Shown: positions 33,107 to 46,100 of the stretch, one piece after another
Numbering within the stretch: the stretch's first letter is position 1
Layout of the letters: each line of letters begins with the position of its first letter
Source: Dendrophyllia cribrosa
Lineage: Eukaryota > Cnidaria > Anthozoa > Scleractinia > Dendrophylliidae
Direction: 5' to 3'
NCBI GenBank assembly: GCA_024195265.1
Contig: JAJLRJ010000005.1
Location: 14,017,036 to 14,081,035 of the forward strand
DNA: 64,000 nt
Position numbers and translations under genes: made by a program
Notes under the pieces: model-generated
Seen by the model: only the letters and a program-made list of their open reading frames with translations
Database searches by the model: none
Told to the model about the DNA's origin: nothing

Positions 33107-34183
33107 GAAAGAAAAACAGGAGTTAAGATGATTTCTTAGAGGAAAATTATAGAAACTGCATAAACCATTCAGTTACCATTTTAGTATTTTTTGCGTAACA
33201 CAGGAATTTCGAGCAATCACAATTTATCCGCCATTCTGTCTCCCGGCTTCCTTGCGGGAACGCGTGACGTCACGGGCAAAACATAGCAACACCACATAAA
33301 CAGCCTGGGAACTGGGAGCCATCAGAACAGTTTATTAATATTTTTTTTATAAAAATAAAAAAATATAAATATAATTTGAAGCTGTAAGATTTGTGGAACG
33401 ATATACCTTGGTCCCAAAACTTTTATTTTTCTCTCTGCGCTTGAACGAAAGTGTGCCCCCAAGGGAGGCGACCGGCTACGAGAAGATTTTTCTCCTCGCC
33501 GTCTCATTGTCGCCCGGTTTATTTTCATTTGACGAAAAAGAGAAAAGAAAACTTCTGGGACCAGTCCAGGGTAGTAACGAAAGTATACCTTCTTTTAACT
33601 GAAATCGCTGGATAAAAGGGTAATTTTTTAAAGAAACAAACCAGGGGGAAAATTTCACTCCATCGGACATCAAATCGCCGCGCGCGCGATTGAAACTTGG
33701 CCGCGCGCGCCGCCCTCTTGCAGAGACCGCACATGACCAAACGTTACCGTGCGTGTTTCTGTTCTCATTCTACGATCCGTGAGTGACTACTTGCAGTCTT
33801 ATTTGCCATAAGTTTACTATTATTTTACAGGGATTTTTTTCCCACTGTGTTTTCCGGGGCTTGGGGCTTGAGCGGCAACTTCACAAGATTACTGACGGTT
33901 GATTGGCAGTTGAACGCTTTGGAGCATGCGCAGTGGATTCCACTCATTCCTCCAGCAAATCGGCACATAAATAGAATTCCCGAAGCAAAGCTACATGCAT
34001 GAGTGCGATATGAAAGAAAATCTTTATTTTAGGACACCTGAAATCCAGCTTACTGTTAATCGGAGGCTAAGGTGATGGCCGTGAGAAAAGGCATAGTTCA
34101 GAAGCAATGCATTGCATTGTAGAGCGTTTAGGTAGCCATAGTTTCAAGTGGAAAACCGAACGCGGTTTGTGTAGCTCTGTAGA
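33107..34183. promoter_or_regulatory. Divergent promoter region between kinesin and FRMD4
   Basis: The two start codons face away from each other over 1077 bases. The region is locally CpG-rich (33230-33290, and the CGCGCGCG block at 33676-33710) with a palindromic CRE at 33265-33272. No TATA box with convincing placement is seen. A shared bidirectional promoter is an inference. Confidence 0.6.
33265..33272. promoter_or_regulatory. Palindromic cAMP response element TGACGTCA
   Basis: Full TGACGTCA in the context CGCGTGACGTCACGGG, 159 bases upstream of the kinesin ATG. It is the consensus site for CREB/ATF factors and active on either strand. Function is not tested. Confidence 0.6.
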
Positions 34184-37100
34184 ATGACCGATGCTCGTAG
34201 ACCGCGAAGATGCCAGATCATAATGCTGGACGACCGGCGTTTGGATCTTCTAGTTCAGGTAATATAAATGTCTTTCTTGACTGGTTTGTGGATTTGAAAG
34301 GTCGTAAAACGTAGTAGATTTGTTAAAGTGAAGCTAATATCAATGGTGGACGTGTTTCCCGCTTGCAGCCGCGTCTGATGGCCTGCGATCTACTGGATAT
34401 GGTTGCTTCGCAAGTCGGACTACACGAGAAGGAATATTTTGGTCTGTCTTACAACGATGACACGTAGGTTGACTGTTTTCTATTTGTAGAGTAATTTTAA
34501 AGGCTTAAAGGGTTTGTATTGGCTACTAAAGACATGGTTAAACCCAATGTAAAGGGATGTAAACATTCGCTGTCATGTGTTTCAAGGCCAGCGTCTGGTT
34601 CGTGTAAGCTTACAGAGCACTGCGGCCAAATGCAATATTTTAATTCAAACTTTGTAAATGTATCGATTTTTTTGTCTTCATTTAAAACATCTGCTTAACT
34701 GTTTTTTATTTTTTATTTTTAGCGGTTGCAAGACATTTAAGCTTAACTAAGTTAATTCGTTGTTTTAGTGAGTGTTTATCCAACTCGATCTGAAAGCCAA
34801 AATTCTGTCCAATTTGATTTCACCTCGTCCAAGCAGTACCTCGATGAACTTATAGCGGCTTATAGTCATATTTTCACTTTTATTGTCATGTTATCGCTGT
34901 TGCCGCCTTTTTGTAAAACATTTATATGTCGTGCGTGTTAATTCTCGAATTTGACAAACGTTCTATATTTTTCATATGCCAACCTACCGGTTTTGGGTTA
35001 TTTTAAGATTTGAATATTTTGCTATGTTATGCTTAAGCTTATGTAGCTGGCATCGTTATTTTTTCACATGGACCCTTGCTGTTTTTCTCGCTGTTTTTTT
35101 GTTTGTATGTGTCGAGGCTTAAACGAATGCACTCATTCACTCATCAAAGCTGGTTTCATTTCACCAGAAGTTGTTTACTAGTCAAATTACGCTAATAAAA
35201 TTTGGACGGTTGTCCATCGAAGCAAGTGTAATGAACATAATATTTATCACTTTAAAGCCCGGTAAATGTTATTTCTTAATATCGGTACCACATTATATTT
35301 TGTTGTGTGAATAAAAATTTAAGATTATTCCAAATCAGCTCGTTAAATCCACAGTTTTCTCAGGAGATAACCGAACGATACGAACGTTACGGTTTTTCGC
35401 AAAAATGTGTAATAATTTCAAGCATTTCCTGGGTCAGCCACGGTTTTCAGAGATGTTTAGGACAAGGAAACTGCGTAAATATAGCAAACTTCTTGTCGCT
35501 TGAAAAGTGTTGATAGGTTAGGGTGTTTTTCAGAAGGAAGTTCCTAATGAGATTAGAAATGTTCCTAAGACTTTTGACGTAATAGTTCCAAATTATACGT
35601 GTAAAATTAAAGAACTATTTAGATTCGGTCCCAGCGCTGTAATGAGCTTAAGCGTTGTCGTTAGAAAATTTGTCTAGACGAGCTAACGTCTCCATTCATT
35701 CGAATTATTTACATTTTCTTCCACATCAATTCCCTACTTGAAAAGGAAAATGATTAGTTTAAAGAGTGACACTTGGTTTAAAATAAAAGAGGAACTTATT
35801 TACTGGTACTTGTAAATTATTAGAATATGATGTGAGGACATTTTTGAAATTATTATGTTTTCAACTATTTACATGCATTTATTAAACTAACATTTGCAAG
35901 TCTATATCCATATCATGTAACAGGCTATTTTTTATATTTTGCATTAGTAGAGAGGAGTTTAATAATTAGTTTGCCACAAAATGTCAGAAAGTCATAAAAA
36001 CAAGGGATGAGATCATTGGGAAAGTTTTTAGTTTGCTTGAAACCATACTCTCCAGAAGAAAATAATTATTATCAATTGTGTATTAGGCAACTAGGAGAGG
36101 TCTGATGCAAACCTTAAAAGCAAAATAAAAGCTATAAGTAATTTTTTAGTCCAGTTTCTAATTAACTTCATTATAGATAGTAAAATGTATGTCATTTAAT
36201 TAATTCAAGTGGTTATTACTGATTATGAAATAACAGCATACATTGTGGTTGGTTTTAAAGTCCTTTTGTTTATTACTGTATTATAATAAACCCATGACAA
36301 TAAATTTTTGGAACATAATAAATTTGTGTTCATGGTTGATTTACCAGCAACAAAAATCACATGTAGTGTTGCTGGATCATTATATAAAAACACTAAAATA
36401 TATTGCTAGTCTTGTTAGAGGCCCGGCCTGCCATGGGAGTCTCTGTGTTACACCAAGTCTTTATTTCAAGATGTCTTGTGTAGTTGTTAAAAATTCACTC
36501 AGTCTATATAATTATCGGCTTAGATGGGTCTAAGCTTCTTGATAAAGGATTTTCTTGCCATGATTTCAAGTGCCGTCACTACCTTTTTCCTTGTGTGACT
36601 TGTTAGAATTTAGCCCGATAGGACTCCTATTTTAAACCATTAACTTAGTTTATGATTTTCATGCTCAACTAAAGCTTTGAAATTTTCACATGTTTTCTTG
36701 TAGTGTTAAACAAAATCATTAGGGAAAATTTAAAGGAAAATCCCTGATAAAAATGCATGTTTACGTCTTGCATCCCTCTAAACCAACATAACGATTATTT
36801 TTAGGAGGTTCATAAGGGTTTCTTTATAATTGCGTGTCTGAAGTGACAAATAAAAGGTTGGGAGCATTATGTCCAAATGTAGACAAATGTAGACATGCCT
36901 TATGTCAAATGTAGACATTTTCACTTAGAAATTATCTTTTTGAGACGAAAGGGCACGTTCGTTCACGTTCAGGCATGTTACAAGTAAAGTAAAGAGATCC
37001 AATTAGTCCAAATGATCCCATTTTTTCAATATAAAAAAGGTACAAAACACATGTACAGTGTGCATTTTTGCTAATAAACATCCTTTATGACTCTTTAAAA

Positions 37101-40100
37101 TTAGGTCATATATTATATACATAATTTAATTTTTTTTAGATGTGTGATCTTTTGATCTGATTAGATCTCTGTTACCTTAACTTAAGCTTTTTTAGCCAAG
37201 AAAAGCATTATTTTACAAAAATACGTATTTCAGTAACAGAATGCTTTTCTTGGATATAAAAGCACAATTTGTGAGTGAAACGTGCCAACATTCGACATAA
37301 TTATATGGCAGTTATGCTCTCAGCTCTTCAAATGATGTTCCAAGGCTTGGTTGCAAAAGGGATAAAGTGACATCAAAGGTTCAAACATACCTCACGGGTT
37401 GAAATTATAATAATAACAATAAGTATTGAAAATCAGGCGAAAAGCAACAAAAACATTGGACTTGTTCTTTGTGGAATTTTCTATGCTGATTGTTATTATA
37501 ATTTCAACCCGTGAGGTATGTTTGAGCCTTTGACGTCACTTTATCCTATTTGCAACCAAGCCTTGGAACAAGGTTGTTTAATGGCGGCCGTAAATTCTCG
37601 GACATAAATGTTAAAATAAAATGACTTCTGTTGTTCGTAATGGATTGAAATTTGGCAAGATGAGTAAGAAAGTCTAATTGTACACAAAGATGTAAAAAAA
37701 TGAAAATCAAAAATTTGATCGCAGTAGCACTTTAAGCTACATGTGAAGACAAAAATTTAAACCGAAGCTTAGGGGCAAAAATACTTTGGAAAAATCTCCA
37801 TTGTTTAATCATTGAGCTGAATTCAAAATTGATGCTAATCCTAGGTTAGCTTAATTGCGCTTTGAACAACCTGGCCCAGGACAGATGCAATATTCAGTTA
37901 ACATTGCTGTGCTCTTGAGAAAATGAATTTTTTTAAATGTAACTACTGTCACATGGGTCATACAAAGATTTTTGCTGTCCTCTTCCACCATCCGTCCTGT
38001 TGCGTAAGTTCACTGTTGTCGAGCAATAATGTCAGAGCCCTTGGCAACAATGCAGCTCTGTTAAAAAGGCCTGTAAAACTCAGTTTTTGCAAATTGTGTA
38101 AACATGTAATTTGGTGATATACAAGGAAGCAAATACCAAATTATTGTTTGTGTATAAAAAAGTCAAGATACAGTAGATCACAGCCAAGTTTCAAGATAAA
38201 GAGGAATGTTTCTTGCACATTTTATTTTCAGTTTGTGCGATTTTACGCAGTATTCTCATTTCTGAGTATTGTGTGCTACGAGTGCAGGTTGTGCGTGTGT
38301 GAATATATGTCTGAAAACCATTTTGAGCCTCATTAAATCAAAATCTTATATATATTTTTTTCTCTAGGAGTAACCAGAACTGGTTACGACTTGACAGGCG
38401 AGTTCTAGATCACGAACTTCCAAGATTTCAGGACCCTTTTCTATTAATGTTTTGCGTCAGGTAAGGAAAGTGATTTTGTAACTTTCAAATCTGATCCATT
38501 GGTCATATGAGGTTGAATGTCATGGTCTAGAAAAAAAAAAGAACAGTGTGCGAGGGAGTCTCCCTCATGGGCCCCGTTCTTTCTTGCGCCCATATTATTT
38601 TCATGAACCTGCTAATCATGGTCCATTGCAATTGTCCTTGTATATTTTTTTCGATGACCATAAATTACAAATTTCTTATTGAATGTTAATTTCTACTCAG
38701 AGGTTAATTTCTACCAAGGTAAAAATTGAACTACAACATCTATATGATGTATTGGATATATTATAATTATGTTTTAATTTATTACCTTACTAGTATGTGC
38801 ATTTTATGATGTACTGAGTACATCAAGGAAATGAAGTTCTTCACTAATTGAAACCCCAGCACACCAAACACAAATAAAGCAAATTGACATCTTTTACCTC
38901 TAAAAGATCCTTGGGAGACGGAGAAGATAAAACAATTGTGTCGAATTTTCAGTGTATTTTCGAAAACCTGAATCTGTTCAATGTTAATATTTTAAGGTTA
39001 TGAATCTTGTTTTGTTAAATTGCATCATTACTCAGTCTGGCACCAGGAAAATATGTTTTAGATCAGCTGAGGGTTTATTATTGTAATATGACATATTTGA
39101 CAAGTGTCTGTGATATTAACATCCTGATTGATACAGTTAATCAATATATTTCCTGCAGATTATACCACACATCTGGGATGGGTATAGGAGGGGATTTGCC
39201 TTTGTTGTGTTCACTTCCTTTTTGGTACATTTTGAAATTCAAAATCAGGAAATCTGTTGACAATATAATTAGATCTGGCACCAGCCGTCTACTAATAAAT
39301 CCATTGTCTTGTGGGTAAAGTCTGTTGTAATCTCAGTTGACCTTATTTCACTCTTTAATCTAATAAAAACTGTTGTCCCTCTTGATTTTATGAGTTGGGT
39401 TCTTAGTGCCAACCACTTTCCAAATAAGTCTTTTTTAATACAAGTGATGCAAACCGGTGAATTCATTGAAAACAAATTTCCCAATCCAAACAGCAATATT
39501 TCACATACCTGTTTTTGTTTTGTTTTGTTTTTGTCAGGTTTTTTGTCCCTAATATTTTAATCCTTAAGGAAACGACTACTGTGGAACTCTTCTTCCTCCA
39601 AGCACGAATTCTCGTCTTTAAGGTATGACTTAAGTTAGTAATGTGAGTTTTAAGTGTGCTGTGCACTCAGAGATGTCATAAAGGCCCTTTTTTTGCTCTC
39701 TGGGAGCTTATTTAATCCTTAACTCCCAAGAGTGCCAAAAATTGAAATTCAAGAAAGATTCCAAATTTCATTTTCAGTGTAAGATATTGAAAACAAATGA
39801 TATACCAACACACAAGTTCTGCTGAAGAGGTTTCATCTGAATGGTCACATCAGTCTCTGTTCTTGGCTTTATGAGCTGATTTTATGGATCTTTTATTGAT
39901 TCCAATCTTTTGTGATGAGATTTTTGGTGCAATTAATACTTTGAAGTTTTGGCCACCATGTTTGTGTCGCTAAGTGGGACACAAAGATGGCTGCTCCATA
40001 TACTTTTACTAAAAATGACCACTACTCAATCGCCTATAACTCTTGAACGAAATGCTCTTGCACTTAAAAAACCCGTTCAGGGTTTGCCGCCAATCAGAAT

Positions 40101-43100
40101 GGCAAAATGACTTTCTGACACATGAAATAAGCGTTTCGTCCAATCACAGGTGTATAAAATAAACAAATTACAGCATGGGCAGTGCTTTGTACGGCGTTTA
40201 TGAATTTGTTGGTTTGTAGCAGAAATTTCACTCATTTGCTGCACTCACTTGTTTGATTTCTGATACATCACCAACTTGTGCGTAAATGCCGTATACCCGC
40301 TCTACCCATGAAGTAGAACATGAACAGGGGCGCGTTTTTTTTGTTTGGGGGGGGGGGGGGGGGGGCGGTGAGAGGGGTTCTAAAAACTAATCACTTTACC
40401 TTGTGACCCCTGTAACAAACATGCCTTGTAATGATGAAATAAAGAAATTTTATTTAGTACCTACCTTGGAGCTGAACTCTCACCCTTCAAATATGTAGTC
40501 CAAATCTGTAGCCTTCACGACTATACAATGCACGAGAATGATGCAATTTCCTCTAAACTTCTTAATGTTATTTCACAGGCTCTCTTCAGCCAAAACTTAA
40601 ATTATGTAAATAGACAATAAAAATACTTACCTGGGTTAAAAAAGATGACCCAGGTTAAAATAAATCAAAGAAAGTAAATTTGAGCTGTAACATATGTTCT
40701 TGAAGATTCAGTGATATTGTAACATTAGTTATTGTTGTTTATGCAGGGTACAATTCAATGTGACAGTGAAACTGTTTTTGAACTTGCCGCTCTTGCTCTT
40801 CATGCAACTAATGGAGACTTTACGAGGTATGCTGTTGTTATTCAGATTAATGATTATGCAGTATTCTTGTTTAAGGACGTTCGCGCGAAAATATTCTAAC
40901 ATTGAATTTTTTATCAAACTTTTGCTGCAGTTAGGCAATGAGTTACTCGTGTCAAAAATGCAAAAAAAATGGGGGGTCACCGACTTCGTTTCGGTAATAA
41001 GATATCTGAAAGGTGACCCTAATTTCAAAAAATTAACCTTCCATACTCGATATGGCCCCAACGTCTGTTTGTCTAAACATATTGTTAATGAATCTCTAAA
41101 ATGCAATTTTCTGTGCCAAATTTTGTATGAGTGGGTCTATCAAGCAAATAAATTCAACTGGTAACGTTCTCTAGAGGAAATCTTATCTGTAAATGACAGC
41201 ATTTGCAAACTCTGACAGCCGCAAGTTGCCAGGATTCGATGTCGCGCGGGCAGAAAAATGGAAAAAAATTAAACTTCCTACATTGATTTTTTGTTCATTT
41301 TTTCACAATCTGTCGAGAATTGGCAAAGAAAATTATCTATCAAAAAAAAATTGGGGGTCACCGTCCATCCAAGCGAGTTAAATCTAAGCAAAGTTAACGC
41401 AACGGCTACCAGCCCTTCATGTGCTTAGATTTCTTCTCTTGCGCGCGCGCTCGTACATGACGTGGCATGGCGTTGCGACATGAATTGCGTGCGCAGTAAG
41501 GATGCGCACAAACAATTAGCGCGAACATCCTTAAGTGCAGCTACATGTAACATCATTGCAGCTGTTCATGGTATTTCCTCTCAGAATCTTTAACAGCTGC
41601 AAGTATAAGCCAGGATCAATAATTCCATAACTTATAAATGACTTTTATAGTGCTAGTGCTTGACCTAACCTTTTTGGCTTACTAGTCCTTGGGCTAGTGG
41701 GGTCTGCAGTGTTCTCAGTTGAACCAGTAACCTGTGACACCTGTGAGGGTTGTCACTAGTAAGTGTTACGGCTGTGAATTAAGTGTTTCAATATAAAGTT
41801 TAGTAAGACCTTTTGGCCATGTGCTACATTGTTACAGCTGTTAACTGAAATAGAACGGTTGATTAAAAAGTTATTAAGAACCCTGGGTCTGAAATTCACT
41901 AGCCACCAGGCATCATCTGGTAGCCAAGCATAATTATATTTTTTCGGCCCTTATGGCCAAATGTTTTGAGCAAATGTTCAGTACTGCCCCACTGTACCAG
42001 AGCGATGTGCTTTTACGCTATGTTTGATTTAGTGATAAGATTGTTAGATTCGTGCAGACCTAGCCTTCCTTTTTGGAATGAAAATGTCGAGGCTGAGCTC
42101 TTGCTTTAGCAGTGTTTTGAGTGTTAGAGCTTGACTAACTTTTCCTTTCTGCACTGAAAAGAATTTTTGGTTCCAAGTTGCTTGGTTGTCCTTCATCTTC
42201 TTTCACAGTATTATCTCGCTGCTTTTTCTAAGAAGAATTGCTAGAAACTCTCCAAAAACTACTCCATTTTCTTTGTTCTTTATGCTCAATCAAGTGATCA
42301 AAATCGAAGAAGGTGGCCTCTCTTTGTCGTGAGCTACTGGGTCCCACTAGTGTCCAGTCTTCCCTGTACTAAGTTTTCCACGTTCAAAGATCTTGTGAAC
42401 CCAATTGTGAATGCTCTTTCTTTTTCCTTCCTGTTTAGTGATCAACTAAATCTGTTATGTTTTTCTTTTTTCAACACCTCTTCTAAAACAACTATCCCAT
42501 TGACTAGTGGTTCTCAAATTTTACTAGCTCAAACCCATTTTTTACTAATCCTGGACTAGCGGACTACTGCTAAGGTTGTGCACTGAGCGCATAAATCACA
42601 TGTCTCATGACACTTTAGGTACACTTATGAGAATGGGATTGGACATCAGCTCATGAAGTCTCCTCAAGCAACTGGTATCAGTTCATTGCTGTTCTTGTCT
42701 TCCCCACCCCACCCATGATCAACATACGTGTATGGCACTGGGGGTGGTCACAGTCAGGGTTTAGTGACATTCTCAATTTTACAACAAGTTTATTCAGGTA
42801 GCATTTTGAAAGTCAGGATAATTTATAGCACAATCAGCAGTTTTGGTCTGTCTTGAAAAACAAAGAGTGAGACAGTGTAATTTGCATCTTTTACAGTGAG
42901 GAAACAGCAAAAGCAGATCTCAGAAAACTTCCTGTTCTTCCTACAAGAACACTTAAAGAACGTCCGTCAATAAGTTATTGGTGAGTTGCAGTTCCTTGAT
43001 AAAATTTTATTTGGTTCCTTGTTGTCTTCACTGTCATTTAATGGATGGCTTTGATATACACTGTATAACTGCAAGTTTGCAAATGGGTCTCTCTATCATT

Positions 43101-46100
43101 GAAGTGAAGGTTAAAGATGAACTACAGTCTGTACTGCGCAATCTCTGCTCGGCAATGTTTGTGAGACTCACAAACATTTGCGAAAATGAAAATTACGAGG
43201 CAAACTTACCTTTTCCTCATTATTAACATCAGATATCCTTGCCATTATTAACATCAGATATCCTTGCCAAACAATAATAACAAGTAAAAGAACCCCAACG
43301 TTTTCCCAAACCGACATTTCAGCTCATCGAGCATTCGTAAACACAACGGCCGTTAAAATGGCGGACTCGGTTTTCTTGGTTTACTCCCATTTACTCCATG
43401 TATGCTGTTACCGAAGTGTGACATATCAACAAATTCAAAACAAAAAATGAAAACAAACCCCGAGATTGCGCAGTACGGACTGTAATTCAGCTTTAATGCA
43501 GCTGTCTCACCATTAATTTTTTAGTGTTAATTTAAAAAGCCAAAAGACATATTTTTAACAGTGGTCCAATAATAATGGTTCAGTTGTATTTAAAATTATC
43601 CTACTGGTGCTGTGAGACTTGGGTTGCAGATGGCCAGGATGGAAATGGATTGAAAATTGAAGAAAATTGAGCCAATTAGTTTATTCCCTTGTGTCTTGAA
43701 AACTTACAAGTTAAAACTCTGCTAATGGTTTATTCTCTTTGAGGATTCACTTGTCAGCCCTAGCAGGAGTACTGGTACAATATTGAATTTCACATGTTGG
43801 TATTTAAATGTCTTTTTTGTAGTGAAAATAAAGTCTTAGAATATTACAAGAAGTCTGCTGGTCAGACAAGAGGGGAATCCATTGTTAGGTAAGCTATGTT
43901 TAATAATAGTACTAACAGTTAAGATGTACAGTCAATGTTAGAAGCTGTGAAAAGGTAATTATCAAACTCATTTAATAATTCATTAAGTTGGAACAAAGGA
44001 AATCAAAAGCAAGACAATGGTTTGGAAACCTGATCTTTATTAGCATAGATTTTGGCGATTATAGTCCTTCACTTTCCCTGTATTTAATGATCAGTTTGAG
44101 AAGCTATATCATACATTTAAAAGAGAGTTTCATTAGGTATCCAAACACCTTCAAGTTGGTTAAAAAAAAAAGAACTTGGTTGCATGCGCCTCATTTTTTT
44201 CAACCCACTTAGCGTTTGGAAATCCTGATGAAACACTCTTTTTTGTTTTTGATAGAGCAGTTATCACTTGAATGTTGTAATGCCAAAACCAAAGTAATCA
44301 CCCTGGCCAATCACAACAGTCGCAGACAATCCACTGAACTAATCAGAATTCAAAGCAAATTCATGTAGCTGCCGCCAAGCGCGGGAAAACGCGTGCGAGT
44401 TAGTCACCATGTATAATTGGGGGGTTTAACCCTTTCAAGGCCAAGTTTTCTCAAATCTCATTTTCTCCATGGCCAAATATTTTATTGGCCAAATACATAA
44501 GGCGACTTTTCGCCTTTGGTCACTTATTGGGTAGGTGACCATACTCGCATGTGGCCACAAAAGGGTTAAACATGTGTGAATAAGTTAAAATTGGTTTTGG
44601 AATTACTTTTGATCGGCTGAGAAAGTGTCGCAAGATTTTTTAGCCAATCACAAAGCGTAGCAATGCAAAACCAAAGCAATCTCAAAAATCCTCCCGACAA
44701 TCAATTGAAAACCACTCTATTTTACTTGAAGATATAATAAAAATATAATTGCATATTGCATTCATTTCACCCCTTAGGTATCTGTGTATATTTCAAAGTT
44801 TACCCACTTATGGTGTACATTATTATGAAGTCAAGGTAAGTAAGACATGAATTCACCTTCTACTGGAATATAGAATTCGTTTTTAAACAAACATGCACAG
44901 TTGAATCTCTCTGAGAGACCAGTTTCAAGTGACCATCTCTTTTCTTTCCCTGCAGGACAAGAGTAATATACCTTGGTGGCTGGGGCTTAGTCCTAAAGGG
45001 ATCGGTGTCTATGACCATGGAGATAAAATTAAACCCAGAAAGGTATGGTCTGTTATCAGTATTAATCTTTTTGCCCATAGACAAGTTTAAGGACAGGTAC
45101 CTTGTTATGGTGGAGCCATGACAACCCTGCAAGCTGCAACCACCAGGCACTGTCACTCTGATTTGCAAAAACAATCAGTGGAGACTTCAAATCGTTCCTA
45201 TACTTACCTAAAGCAGGGTGGATGGAGTAGGGGAAAAAACTGCAGTGAACTGTGGCAAATAACCAAATGTCAAGCCATGTGATCAGCCAACATCAGTACA
45301 GTAACTCCAGTGCAACAAAACCTAAAACATACATGTATGCAAGATCCTGTGCAGGAGAGAAGAAACCGCTCGTCAGCAATGGCTTGAGTTTTACCTTGTC
45401 TAAATTATGTTAAGCCACACTTACAGTCTGAGCTTATTGATAAATACCTTAGTTAAAAAGATCTCTAGTCTTCTCTTAATCTTTGTAATAAATCCTCTCT
45501 TAACCCATAAACTCCCAAGTGTGCCAAATATCAAAATTCAAGAAAAATCCCAAATTTCATTTTGTAAAATATTGAAAAACAAATGGTACCATGCAAAGTA
45601 CTGCTGAAGAGGTTTCATTTGAATGGTCACACCATAGGATTTCATCAACAAACTCAAAAGTTAGAACAAATGGTACCATGCAAAAGTACTGCTGAAGAGG
45701 TTTCATTTGAATGGTCACACCATAGGATTTCATCAACAGACTCAAAAGTTAGAACAAATGGTACCATGCAAAAGTACTACTGAAGAGGTTTCATTTGAAT
45801 GGTCACACCATAGGATTTCATCAACAGACTCAAAAGTTAGAACAAATGGTACCATGCAAAAGTACTGCTGAAGAGGTTTCATTTAATGGTCACACCATAG
45901 GATTTCATAACTGACTATCTGGGAGGGAAAAGGGTTTAATTTGTTTTCCATTGGTTTATGTAATGCCATTTCCTTTGTTTCGCAGATGTGTTATGGGGCA
46001 GAGATAACTTAAAACTCTTTTATTAAAATTTCTGTGGGAAACTTTCAGAACAATAGAACCTATTGTGTCAAGGGAGTACTGCCTTCAACTGGTTGCGAAC

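Noticed and set aside
40729..41164. ORFs of 125 and 134 residues on opposite strands
   Set aside because: They overlap FRMD4 exon 40747-40826 and the TTAA MITE; the longer plus ORF is the exon read out of frame and then into the element.
45557..45783. Similar repeated-peptide ORFs
   Set aside because: Same repeat family in the other orientation; no independent coding signal.
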